The notes: generated from the letters alone by a model not told the origin. Positions 1-6,034 are shown, counted from the first letter of the stretch. The stretch: 10,131 nt of DNA from Hyphomonas sp. (GCA_024743015.1 JANSXJ010000111.1:1-10131); one strand, 5' to 3'. Numbers and translations are program-made.

Positions 1-673
1 ACAAGCCGTTGGCATGCGTGCCGACCGCCAACCTTTCGCGCATATTGCCGGACGGGTTGATTTCTATGGCCTCGAATTGTGGTCAGACGGCCGGGCGTTG
101 ATCCCGCGCGCGGACAGCGAATGTGTGGTCGATCTCGCCCTGATGAAGATTCCGGAGGACGCCGCGTGGCACCTCGCCGATCTTGGCACAGGAACCGGCG
201 CGCTCCTTGCGGTCTTGCTTAGCCAGCGCCCACGTGCATCAGGTACAGCCGTCGAACAGAGCGCGGCTGCGATCAGTCTGGCAGACGAGAATTTCGAAAC
301 GCTCAATCTGACCGGACGGGTTCAGCTCGTTCACAGCTCATGGGCAGAGTGGTCGGGATGGGATCGATGTGATCTGATTATCTCCAACCCTCCCTATATT
401 GCCAGCGACGTGATTCCAGATTTGGCCCCGGAAGTTCGCGACTTTGACCCGATGGACGCGCTGGATGGTGGTCCAGACGGGCTCGCGGCGTATCGCGAAA
501 TCATTGCGCTCGCCGGCGATCGGATGACGTCTGGCGCACGCCTGGTCCTGGAAATCGGCTTTGACCAGAAGGGCGCCGTCACCGAGCTGTTGGGCAGTGC
601 AGGCTTTGTGCAACTGGAATACCGCAGGGATCTTGGCGGCAATGACCGCGCCATTGCGGCGGTAAAATCTTAG
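1..673 (+). CDS. prmC: Peptide chain release factor N5-glutamine methyltransferase, 5'-partial
   Basis: This enzyme uses S-adenosylmethionine to methylate the glutamine of the GGQ motif in release factors RF1 and RF2, in the cytosol. The frame is open through the left window edge, and the text around the first visible Met (base 14) matches the middle of the family, at the 'PxAYIxGxxxFyGL...LIPRxDSE' block. That ATG is therefore internal, and the N-terminal helical domain lies outside the window. Counting from that Met, the SAM-binding motif I (DLGTGTG) is at residues 56-62. The diagnostic catalytic NPPY tetrapeptide is at 125-128, within ISNPPYIAS. The C-terminal GGNDRAIAA is also typical. 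In alphaproteobacteria prmC usually follows prfA, which would be expected just upstream. The stop is TAG at 671-673. Confidence 0.96.
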   Translation, partial: QAVGMRADRQPFAHIAGRVDFYGLELWSDGRALIPRADSECVVDLALMKIPEDAAWHLADLGTGTGALLAVLLSQRPRASGTAVEQSAAAISLADENFETLNLTGRVQLVHSSWAEWSGWDRCDLIISNPPYIASDVIPDLAPEVRDFDPMDALDGGPDGLAAYREIIALAGDRMTSGARLVLEIGFDQKGAVTELLGSAGFVQLEYRRDLGGNDRAIAAVKS

Positions 674-719
674 CAGAAACCCTCTTGGCGAATCCGAAAT
701 CGCGCGCTACGTAACAATC

Positions 720-754
720 TAGGCCAGTGACCAGGGGGCAACCTGTCCGGCCTA
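720..754. promoter_or_regulatory. Imperfect hairpin in the prmC to DUF4167 spacer
   Basis: Outer arms TAGGCC (720-725) and GGCCTA (749-754) are perfect reverse complements. Inside them, GA plus CAGG (729-730, 732-735) can pair with CCTGTC (742-747) with one bulged C. That gives about 12 pairs with an internal loop. No T-run follows directly, so it is not a classical intrinsic terminator of prmC. It could be a protein-binding dyad or a structured leader for the downstream gene. The rest of the 674-839 spacer shows no gene and no promoter I would defend. Confidence 0.3.
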
Positions 755-827
755 TCGTCAGCGCGACAGTTTTAGAGAAGAGCCAATACGCGCGAAGAAA
801 CCGTCCGTTTATCGGACTAACAAAGAT

Positions 828-833
828 CAGGAA
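828..833 (+). promoter_or_regulatory. Ribosome binding site deciding the DUF4167 start
   Basis: CAGGAA contains AGGA at 829-832, seven bases before ATG 840. It lies only one base before the possible TTG start at 834 and thirteen before ATG 846. The spacing favours ATG 840. Confidence 0.6.
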
Positions 834-839
834 TTGCCT

Positions 840-1487
840 ATGGCCATGCAGCGCAAGCGCCGTCGCCGCTCGGGTGGAAATAACAACAATAATAACCCGA
901 ATCCCAATCGCCACTATGAAAGCAACGGACCCGACGTCCGAATCCGCGGCTCTGCGCAGCAAATCCTGGACAAGTATATGCAATATGCCCGCGACGCTCA
1001 GACGTCTGGTGATCGGGTAAAAGCCGAAGCCTTGTTCCAGCACGCGGAACACTATGCGCGCATCGTGGCTGTCTTCGAGAAACAAAAAGAAGAAGCACGC
1101 CTAGAACGCGAAGCACGTGACGCGGCTAAAGCCGAAGAGCGCGCCCAGCGCGAAAGTGAACGGGCCTCACAATCTGACGCAGACGGCGATAACCCGCAGG
1201 GAACGGGCGACGAAACGACATCAGAGGCATCCGGGGACTCAAGTGAAGACGCCAAACCGCGACGCCGCAGCCGCAAACCCCGCGAAGAAAATAGCGCAGC
1301 TGGAGAAGGCACCGTTTCAGATGCCCCTGAAGCCGTTGAAGCGTCGACCGAAGACAGCGAAAAACCAAAACGCCGCCGAACTTACAATCGTAAGAAAGAC
1401 GCTGAATCCGGTGTCAGCGAAGAAGCCGATGGCGTCATGAAGACATTGGCGCGCGGCGCAGATGAAGTGGTCGCGGAAGCGGAATAG
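840..1487 (+). CDS. DUF4167 domain protein, function unknown
   Basis: This 215-residue soluble protein has a basic N-terminus (residues 4-10, QRKRRRR), an asparagine run (14-19), and then the conserved core at about 25-80. The core includes YESNGPDVRIRGSAQ, GDRVKAEALFQHAEHYARI and flanking helices, which match the DUF4167 family of alphaproteobacteria. From about residue 82 the chain is highly charged and probably disordered. Two basic clusters (139-148, KPRRRSRKPR, and 175-186, KPKRRRTYNRKK) sit in an otherwise acidic tail. Basic patches at both ends suggest nucleic-acid or ribosome contact, but that is inference and no function is established here. I chose ATG 840 because an AGGA sits seven bases upstream; TTG 834 and ATG 846 are alternatives. 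Its place after prmC matches the usual alphaproteobacterial order, where clpB often follows. Here clpB does not follow. Confidence 0.9.
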   Translation: MAMQRKRRRRSGGNNNNNNPNPNRHYESNGPDVRIRGSAQQILDKYMQYARDAQTSGDRVKAEALFQHAEHYARIVAVFEKQKEEARLEREARDAAKAEERAQRESERASQSDADGDNPQGTGDETTSEASGDSSEDAKPRRRSRKPREENSAAGEGTVSDAPEAVEASTEDSEKPKRRRTYNRKKDAESGVSEEADGVMKTLARGADEVVAEAE

Positions 1488-1533
1488 CCCATCCAATAAC
1501 GGTTCACGCTAAGCCAAAATCTATTCCTCGTCT

Positions 1534-1612
1534 GTCCCGGGCTTGACCCGGGACCTCGCTCAGTTTGTCCCGACCCGGCGGCCCCGGGTCCCGGATACGG
1601 TCGGGGACAAAC
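1534..1612. repeat. Cluster of GC-rich palindromic units between convergent genes
   Basis: A perfect hairpin has arms GTCCCGGG (1534-1541) and CCCGGGAC (1547-1554) with a 5-base loop. A second 21-base unit in the same register has arms GTCCCGGA (1588-1595) and TCGGGGAC (1601-1608), seven of eight positions pairing, again with a 5-base loop. A third hairpin, GACCCGG (1572-1578) with CCGGGTC (1584-1590), shares bases with the second. A longer alternative stem joins GTTTGTCCCGAC (1563-1574) to 1600-1612 with one bulged G. The CCCGGGCTTGACCCGGG core resembles palindromic intergenic repeats common in alphaproteobacterial genomes; this is recalled, not searched. No T-tract follows on either strand, so a rho-independent terminator is not shown, although the position between two gene ends would suit one. 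Confidence 0.75.
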
Positions 1613-1627
1613 GGTTCTCCGGTACCC

Positions 1628-2794
1628 TTAAACCATTCCGGCATCCGTCGGCAGTCCGAAAAGCAATCGACCCGTCAATTCCCACGTAGCTGGGGCCGTG
1701 ACGATGTGCTGGGTCATGGCGTGCGCGTCGCGGAAACGCCGCTGCAGATCGCTGGATTGAAAGAGCGCAGCGCCGCCGCCCAGATCGTAACAATTGCGGG
1801 CAATTTCAGCGCCTGTGCGAACCATATGCGTACAGGCCATGCGTAGTGCGGCGCGGCGGTCTACGGGAATATCTTCGCTGGTTTGCGCAACTTCCCAGGT
1901 CTGATCGATCTCATCGTGCAGATAGGCGCGCGCAGACCGGAACGCCGCGGTCATCTTGGCCATCTCCGCCTGGATACTAACCCGTTCGCTGAGCGTCTTC
2001 GCCGAACCCTGGTTCTTCTTGACGCCGGCCAGATCTGCGAACGCGCGCAACGTTCCGCGCGTATTTCCAAGTGCCGTTCCAGCTACGCCGAGGGCAAGCA
2101 ATCCAAAGGCCGGGAACTTGTACAGCGCGTCATCAATATTCGGTTTGTCCGCGACCAGGCTGACCGAGCGACCTTTTGGAACGCGAATGTTCTCTACGGC
2201 GATATCACCGGAGCCAGTGCCCTTGAGGCCCATCACATGCCAGGTGTCGATCAGCTCAACTTCGCTGGCCGGGAACACCATCATGCGGGCGTCGGGGCGA
2301 CCGCTTGGGAGCTTTCTGAGCTCGCCATCCTCATAAACCATGCAGCCGCCACACAACCAGGTGCAATTGGCCGAGCCGGATCCCCACTGCCAGCGACCAC
2401 TGACAATGAAATCGTCCCCATCGACGACCGCCTTCCCCATTGGAGCGAACACGCCGCCAGTAATCGTAAGCGGATCGGAGTAGACCTCGCGCGCATATTC
2501 CGGTGCCATGTAAGCCGCATTCATGGCGGTCGTCGCCGCAATCATCGCACACCAGCCTGCGCTGGCGTTCGCGTCGGCTACCACCTCGACAACGTCGACA
2601 ATCTCGCGCGGTGTGGATTCCAGTCCGCCATAGGCTTTTGGCGTGATCATCCGGAAGATCCCGGCATCCGCCATTTTCCGAGCGAGGTCTGCTGGAAGGC
2701 GGCGGACGTCTTCCATTTCCTGGGCGCGCTCAGCGAGTTCAGGCTGCAGCGCGAACGCCGCGTCGAGGATCGGGTTTTGGGATGAAACAGTCAT
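1628..2794 (-). CDS. Acyl-CoA dehydrogenase-fold flavin-dependent monooxygenase (HsaA/DszC-like)
   Basis: This 388-residue cytosolic protein has the acyl-CoA dehydrogenase fold: an N-terminal helical domain (about 5-115), a central beta domain (about 116-210) and a C-terminal helical domain (about 225-385). Telling segments are SGRWQWGSGSAN (132-143), TWHVMGLKGTGSGD (184-197), YDLGGGAALFQSS (336-348) and RFRDAHAMTQH (353-363). These resemble the group D flavin monooxygenases (HsaA, DszC and the p-hydroxyphenylacetate hydroxylase oxygenase component) more than beta-oxidation dehydrogenases. Such enzymes use reduced flavin, supplied by a separate reductase, to hydroxylate a substrate. No flavin reductase gene is nearby and the substrate cannot be told from sequence. 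The start is ATG at 2794 on the minus strand, with only a weak GCGGA upstream. It is divergent from arsC and convergent with the DUF4167 gene. Confidence 0.85.
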   Translation of the reverse strand: MTVSSQNPILDAAFALQPELAERAQEMEDVRRLPADLARKMADAGIFRMITPKAYGGLESTPREIVDVVEVVADANASAGWCAMIAATTAMNAAYMAPEYAREVYSDPLTITGGVFAPMGKAVVDGDDFIVSGRWQWGSGSANCTWLCGGCMVYEDGELRKLPSGRPDARMMVFPASEVELIDTWHVMGLKGTGSGDIAVENIRVPKGRSVSLVADKPNIDDALYKFPAFGLLALGVAGTALGNTRGTLRAFADLAGVKKNQGSAKTLSERVSIQAEMAKMTAAFRSARAYLHDEIDQTWEVAQTSEDIPVDRRAALRMACTHMVRTGAEIARNCYDLGGGAALFQSSDLQRRFRDAHAMTQHIVTAPATWELTGRLLFGLPTDAGMV

Positions 2795-2902
2795 TCCGCA
2801 GACTAACCCGACCTATCCGGAGCTGCCAATGTCATGTTGCCTCATGTGCCGTTTGGGAAACCGGACCTATGTTAAGCAGCCATCAGATCAGGATATGACG
2901 TC

Positions 2903-3250
2903 ATGACCTACACGCTTTTGCATCACACCGGATGCAGCACATCTCGAAAAGGCCTCGCGCTGCTGCAGGAGAACGGCATCGAGCCGGTCATCCGCAAATA
3001 CATGAATGCCGGAGAGGCGCTCACGGTGGACGAGTTAAAGCAGATCACCAAGCAGCTTGGTGCAGATTCCCCGCGAGCCTTCTTGCGGGAAAAGGATGCG
3101 GTCAAGTTTGAATTACCCGCCAACGCCTCGGATGAAGAAGTCTACGCGGCCATGGCCGACAATCCGCGTCTCATCCAGCGTCCAATCGGGATCAATGGCG
3201 GGAAAGCCGCGCTTGGCCGCCCCATCGAGCAGCTGCTCGACATCAGATAA
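2903..3250 (+). CDS. arsC: ArsC-family arsenate reductase (glutaredoxin type) or related thiol oxidoreductase
   Basis: This 115-residue thioredoxin-fold protein has the ArsC signature HHTGCSTSRK, with the nucleophilic Cys at 11. It also has the three arginines that bind oxyanion in the E. coli plasmid ArsC, at equivalent places: R62 (in RAFLREKD), R93 (in LIQRPI) and R106 (in GRPIE). It is shorter than that ~141-residue ArsC because it ends just after the LLDI block, as many chromosomal homologues do. The classical role is reduction of arsenate to arsenite with glutathione and glutaredoxin. No arsR, arsenite pump or other ars gene is in the window, so a general stress or thiol role is possible. 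ATG 2903 has AGGA at 2890-2893, nine bases upstream. Confidence 0.9.
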   Translation: MTYTLLHHTGCSTSRKGLALLQENGIEPVIRKYMNAGEALTVDELKQITKQLGADSPRAFLREKDAVKFELPANASDEEVYAAMADNPRLIQRPIGINGGKAALGRPIEQLLDIR

Positions 3251-3302
3251 TCGATTAAATTTGACCTATTGAAGACACGTCAATTCAACCACGAGGTGTC
3301 AT

Positions 3303-3334
3303 AGAAAACCCTGAACTCTAATCAGAGGTTTTCT
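3303..3334 (+). promoter_or_regulatory. Hairpin enclosing the ribosome binding site of the 87-residue membrane protein gene
   Basis: Arm AGAAAACC (3303-3310) pairs perfectly with GGTTTTCT (3327-3334). CTGA (3311-3314) then pairs with TCAG (3322-3325) across one bulged A. The result is 12 base pairs closing a 7-base loop. The only good Shine-Dalgarno sequence for ATG 3337, AGAGG at 3324-3328, is in the 3' arm. The structure could gate translation or act as a weak terminator for arsC; only a short T-rich stretch is present. Confidence 0.55.
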
Positions 3335-3336
3335 TA

Positions 3337-3600
3337 ATGCTGGCCTTACAAGTCACCGCAATCGTCTTCATTCTAATATCGGCGGCCTTGATGTTTGGGC
3401 CGCAGCTTGCCGTTTATGGGCCGCGCGCCTTGCCACGCCTGGCGCAAGACGAGCAGGCGCGCTTTGTCGGTGGCTGCCTGACCTCGGTTCTGGTTCTGGC
3501 GGTAATGGTGCCATATTTTACCGAAGCGTTCAGCTCAGGTGGCGGCGCACTGACCCTGGTCATGGCAGAGCTTGTCTCCATGCAATTCTCGCCCGTCTGA
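3337..3600 (+). CDS. Small two-helix membrane protein, function unknown
   Basis: I do not recognise this 87-residue protein. Two hydrophobic segments are visible, at about residues 3-25 and 45-62. A short, charged, proline-containing loop with R30, R34, D38, E39 and R42 lies between them, and a third weakly hydrophobic stretch is at about 70-82. Two membrane helices with the loop on the cytoplasmic side is the simplest model. Gly21-Pro22 lies near the end of the first helix. ATG 3337 has AGAGG eight bases upstream, but that site lies inside a 12-pair hairpin. It sits between arsC and the hydratase gene on the same strand, 86 bases after arsC, and no function follows from that. An antisense frame through the region also covers the hydratase gene and is less plausible. 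Confidence 0.65.
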   Translation: MLALQVTAIVFILISAALMFGPQLAVYGPRALPRLAQDEQARFVGGCLTSVLVLAVMVPYFTEAFSSGGGALTLVMAELVSMQFSPV

Positions 3601-3621
3601 CCCGATGTCGCATGGGCAGGC

Positions 3622-3650
3622 TTGACCAGCTCGGTCGTCCCGCCTTTTAA
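3622..3650 (+). promoter_or_regulatory. Candidate sigma-70-type promoter for the hydratase gene
   Basis: TTGACC (3622-3627, five of six bases matching the consensus -35) is separated by 17 bases from TTTTAA (3645-3650, a poor -10 with three of six). A start seven bases past the -10 would fall on the A of ATG 3657, giving a leaderless mRNA. No strong Shine-Dalgarno precedes that ATG, which fits. The weak -10 keeps this tentative. Confidence 0.3.
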
Positions 3651-3656
3651 AGCGGC

Positions 3657-4694
3657 ATGACCAAATCTAATCCCGGAAACTATTTCGAAGATTTCCATGT
3701 CGGTATGGAACTTCGACACGCGACGCCGCTGACCTTGAGCACCGGCGATATCAGTCTGTACCGCGCCCTCACCGGCTCGCGTCATGCGCTCTACAGCGCC
3801 GAGACGTTTGCGCAAGCGAATGGCTATAACGGGTTGCCGGTGGATCCACTGCTCGCATTCCACGTTGTGTTTGGGAAAACAGTACCGGACATCTCGCTCA
3901 ACGCCGTGGCCAATCTCGGTTATGCCGATGGGCGGTTCCCGATCGCAATCTATCCCGGCGATACACTGATGGCGGTTTCGGAGGTGATTGGCATCAAGGA
4001 AAACTCGAATGGCAAGACCGGTGTGGTTTATGTCCGCACGCGCGGCTTTAATCAGGCCGGTGAAGAGGCGCTGTCTTATGTGCGCTGGGTCATGGTCAAC
4101 AAGCGCGACGCCGCCTCAGCCGCGCCGGAAACGATCATTCCGGACCTGCCCGAGAGCGTCGATCCGAAGAGTATCGATTTCTCGCGGGCCTATACGGGAT
4201 GGGACAACGCGCTCGCAGGATCCAGCTATCGGTTCGGCGATTATGCAGTCGGAGAGAAGATCAACCATGTTGATGGCATGACGGTGGAAGAAGCCGAACA
4301 CCAGATTGCAACGCGCCTCTACCAAAACACCGCCAAAGTTCATTTTGACGGTTATGGCCAGAAAGACAGCCGGTTTGGCAAGCGCCTGATCTATGGCGGT
4401 GTCGTGATCTCAATCGCTCGGGCGCTCAGCTTCAATGGCCTCGGCAATGCGGCGGAACTGCTCGCTATCAATGGCGGCACGCACACCGGACCGCTCTTCG
4501 CAGGCGACACCGTCTATGCGTGGAGTGAAGTGCTGGACAAAGCGGAACTGTCCGACACGGTTGGCGCGCTGCGTTTGCGGTTGGTGGCGGTGAAAGACCA
4601 GGACCCCGGCGTATTTGCGTTGCGCGGCGAGGATGGCAAATACGCGCCTGGCGTCTGTCTCGACTTTGATTATTGGGCGGCGATTCCGAAATAG
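3657..4694 (+). CDS. mch: Mesaconyl-CoA hydratase (beta-methylmalyl-CoA dehydratase), MaoC double hotdog
   Basis: This 345-residue cytosolic protein is built from two tandem MaoC-like hotdog domains, at about 1-160 and 185-340. The text matches what I recall of the mesaconyl-CoA hydratase of Rhodobacter species in many blocks: NPGNYFEDFHVG (6-17), HVVFGKTVPDISLNA, NLGYADGRF, YPGDTL, GKTGVVYVRTRG, VRWVMVNKRD, EEAEHQIATRLYQNTAKVHF and LDFDYW near the end. The length also agrees with that family. The enzyme interconverts mesaconyl-C1-CoA and beta-methylmalyl-CoA in the ethylmalonyl-CoA pathway, which lets cells assimilate acetyl-CoA without isocitrate lyase; it also occurs in the 3-hydroxypropionate cycle. 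No other pathway gene (ccr, ecm, mcd, mcl) is in the window. The start ATG has no convincing Shine-Dalgarno. A related MaoC dehydratase with another substrate is the alternative. Confidence 0.82.
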   Translation: MTKSNPGNYFEDFHVGMELRHATPLTLSTGDISLYRALTGSRHALYSAETFAQANGYNGLPVDPLLAFHVVFGKTVPDISLNAVANLGYADGRFPIAIYPGDTLMAVSEVIGIKENSNGKTGVVYVRTRGFNQAGEEALSYVRWVMVNKRDAASAAPETIIPDLPESVDPKSIDFSRAYTGWDNALAGSSYRFGDYAVGEKINHVDGMTVEEAEHQIATRLYQNTAKVHFDGYGQKDSRFGKRLIYGGVVISIARALSFNGLGNAAELLAINGGTHTGPLFAGDTVYAWSEVLDKAELSDTVGALRLRLVAVKDQDPGVFALRGEDGKYAPGVCLDFDYWAAIPK

Positions 4695-4757
4695 GCTTTT
4701 CTGGCCTCTATGAATCGCTTCTACCGAAACACCGCCACCGGTCCTATATAGGCTCGC

Positions 4758-5165
4758 ATGACCCTGCTTTCCGGCCTGCCACTTGTGTCGATCGCGCTCG
4801 CCGTGATGATTTCAGCGTTTATTCGTCTGGTGCAGATTATGCAGCTGCGCCAACGCGTCGAGTTCGGCCATACCGGCGTGCGGGAGCTTGCCGAATTGTC
4901 GGGCGTAACCGATCCACAAGACCTGCAAGATGTGTTCGGACCACCCGGCATGAACCGGATCTGGGCGCATGTGACTCTCGCCACTATTGAAGGCAAGCGT
5001 CGGCTGGCAGGCTACCTGATGAGCGAGCCGCGTCTGCACTGGTTCTCCATCGCGGCGGCGCTGGCAGCGTTCATTGTCAGCCACTGGATCGTGCAACTAT
5101 TGCTGATGATCGCCGCGATCATCCAATCCGGCGCCTGGCTCAGCGCCACACGTCTGCCAAAATAG
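4758..5165 (+). CDS. Uncharacterised membrane protein, 135 residues
   Basis: I do not recognise a family. A hydrophobic helix spans about residues 5-27. A soluble central part follows (about 30-92) with a QRVEFGHTGVRELAELSGVT segment and a GPPGMNR turn. A long hydrophobic stretch at about 95-125 could hold one long or two short membrane helices. The chain ends in a short basic tail. The start ATG 4758 has a weak TATAGG with AGG at 4750-4752. It lies 63 bases after mch and 59 bases before dapF on the same strand, so it may be read through with either. The codon pattern looks like its neighbours. The hydrophobic periodicity supports a real gene, but function cannot be inferred. Confidence 0.7.
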   Translation: MTLLSGLPLVSIALAVMISAFIRLVQIMQLRQRVEFGHTGVRELAELSGVTDPQDLQDVFGPPGMNRIWAHVTLATIEGKRRLAGYLMSEPRLHWFSIAAALAAFIVSHWIVQLLLMIAAIIQSGAWLSATRLPK

Positions 5166-5171
5166 GTCTTT

Positions 5172-5193
5172 TAATCACCAAGGTTGGCGATTA
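5172..5193. promoter_or_regulatory. Short hairpin upstream of dapF
   Basis: TAATCACCA (5172-5180) pairs with TGGCGATTA (5185-5193) at eight of nine positions, with one A-C mismatch and an AGGT loop. It lies shortly after the stop of the preceding gene and about 30 bases before the dapF start. No T-run follows. It could be a weak terminator or an operator; the whole spacer is too small for a lysine riboswitch. Confidence 0.3.
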
Positions 5194-5224
5194 TGTCCCG
5201 CAATAAGCGTGAAGAGGTCGGCAC

Positions 5225-6034
5225 ATGCGAATCTGGAAGATGAATGGCGCAGGAAACGCATTTGCTGTTTTCGACGCGCGCGAGCAGAAATTCGCGCCTT
5301 CAGAAGCGCAATTGCGTGAAATCGCTGAAACCATGCGCGCCGACCAGATCATGTCGATCGAGCAGGATTTGCGCGCCGATGCCTTCCTGCGGATCTGGAA
5401 CGCCGATGGCAGCGAAGTCAAAGCCTGTGGCAATGGCACTCGCGCGGTCGCACACTTGCTATTGGAAGAATCTGGCAAGGATGAAGTCCGGATCCAGACG
5501 GAAGCAGACCTGCTGAAAGGCGCGCGCGCCGGGGACGGACTGGTCAGCGTCGATATGGGCTCACCCCTAATGGGATGGGAGGATATCCCGCTTTCGGAAA
5601 AGATGGATGTTCGCGGTGTCGACGTGAAAATCGGACCCATGGATGACCCTTATCTGCACAGCCCCGCTGTGGTCAGCATGGGCAACCCACATGCGGTGTT
5701 CTTTGTCGACGATGTCGATGCTTACGACATTCCGGCGATTGGGCCATTGGTGGAATGGCATCCGACTTTTCCTGAAGGCGCAAATGTCGGCTTCGCGCAG
5801 ATCATCGATCGGAAAACCATCCGCCTGCGCGTTTGGGAACGCGGTGCCGGGCTCACCAAAGCCTGCGGAACCGGCGCTTGTGCGGCGCTTGTCTGTGCCG
5901 CGCGAGCGGGAAAGACAGAACGAAGCGCCAAGCTCATCCTGGATGGTGGGGATTTATTCATCGATTGGGACGAAGATACCGACCACGTGATTATGACCGG
6001 CCCGGTCGAACTGGAAGAGAGCTTTACTGTCTAG
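5225..6034 (+). CDS. dapF: Diaminopimelate epimerase
   Basis: This cytosolic, PLP-independent racemase converts LL- to meso-diaminopimelate, the precursor of lysine and of the peptidoglycan cross-linking residue. Its 269 residues form the two pseudo-symmetric DapF domains. The two catalytic cysteines are visible as Cys68 in ACGNGTRA and Cys214 in ACGTGACA. Substrate-binding segments MGNPHAV (152-158), NVGF (187-190) and WERGAG (204-209) are also present. The N-terminal motif reads GAGNAF (8-13), where the common form is GxGNDF; Asn11 is kept and the usual Asp is Ala. AGAGG at 5213-5217, seven bases before ATG 5225, supports the start. In alphaproteobacteria dapF usually precedes mtaB and ftsY, but here two extra genes intervene. 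The next gene begins five bases after the stop, so the two are probably co-transcribed. Confidence 0.96.
   Translation: MRIWKMNGAGNAFAVFDAREQKFAPSEAQLREIAETMRADQIMSIEQDLRADAFLRIWNADGSEVKACGNGTRAVAHLLLEESGKDEVRIQTEADLLKGARAGDGLVSVDMGSPLMGWEDIPLSEKMDVRGVDVKIGPMDDPYLHSPAVVSMGNPHAVFFVDDVDAYDIPAIGPLVEWHPTFPEGANVGFAQIIDRKTIRLRVWERGAGLTKACGTGACAALVCAARAGKTERSAKLILDGGDLFIDWDEDTDHVIMTGPVELEESFTV

Noticed and set aside
834..839. TTG start for the DUF4167 gene at 834
   Set aside because: The Shine-Dalgarno AGGA would be one base away, which is too close. ATG 840 has seven-base spacing.
579..1116. Minus-strand ORFs across the prmC-DUF4167 junction (168 and 92 residues)
   Set aside because: They overlap two well-supported plus-strand genes in antisense and show no recognisable motif.
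1534..1612. CRISPR array or canonical intrinsic terminator in the palindromic cluster
   Set aside because: There are only two same-register units with no regular spacers, and no T-tract follows any stem on either strand.
1883..2785. 300-residue plus-strand ORF through the monooxygenase gene
   Set aside because: It is antisense to a gene with clear family motifs. Its composition is rich in Arg, His, Gly and Ala with no recognisable domain.
3414..3863. 149-residue minus-strand ORF over the small membrane gene and the hydratase start
   Set aside because: Half of it lies antisense to the well-supported hydratase gene, and it shows no domain. The plus-strand 87-residue frame has membrane-protein character and a properly placed ribosome binding site.
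5166..5224. Lysine riboswitch before dapF
   Set aside because: The whole spacer is only 59 bases and holds a single short hairpin, far too small for the known lysine aptamer.
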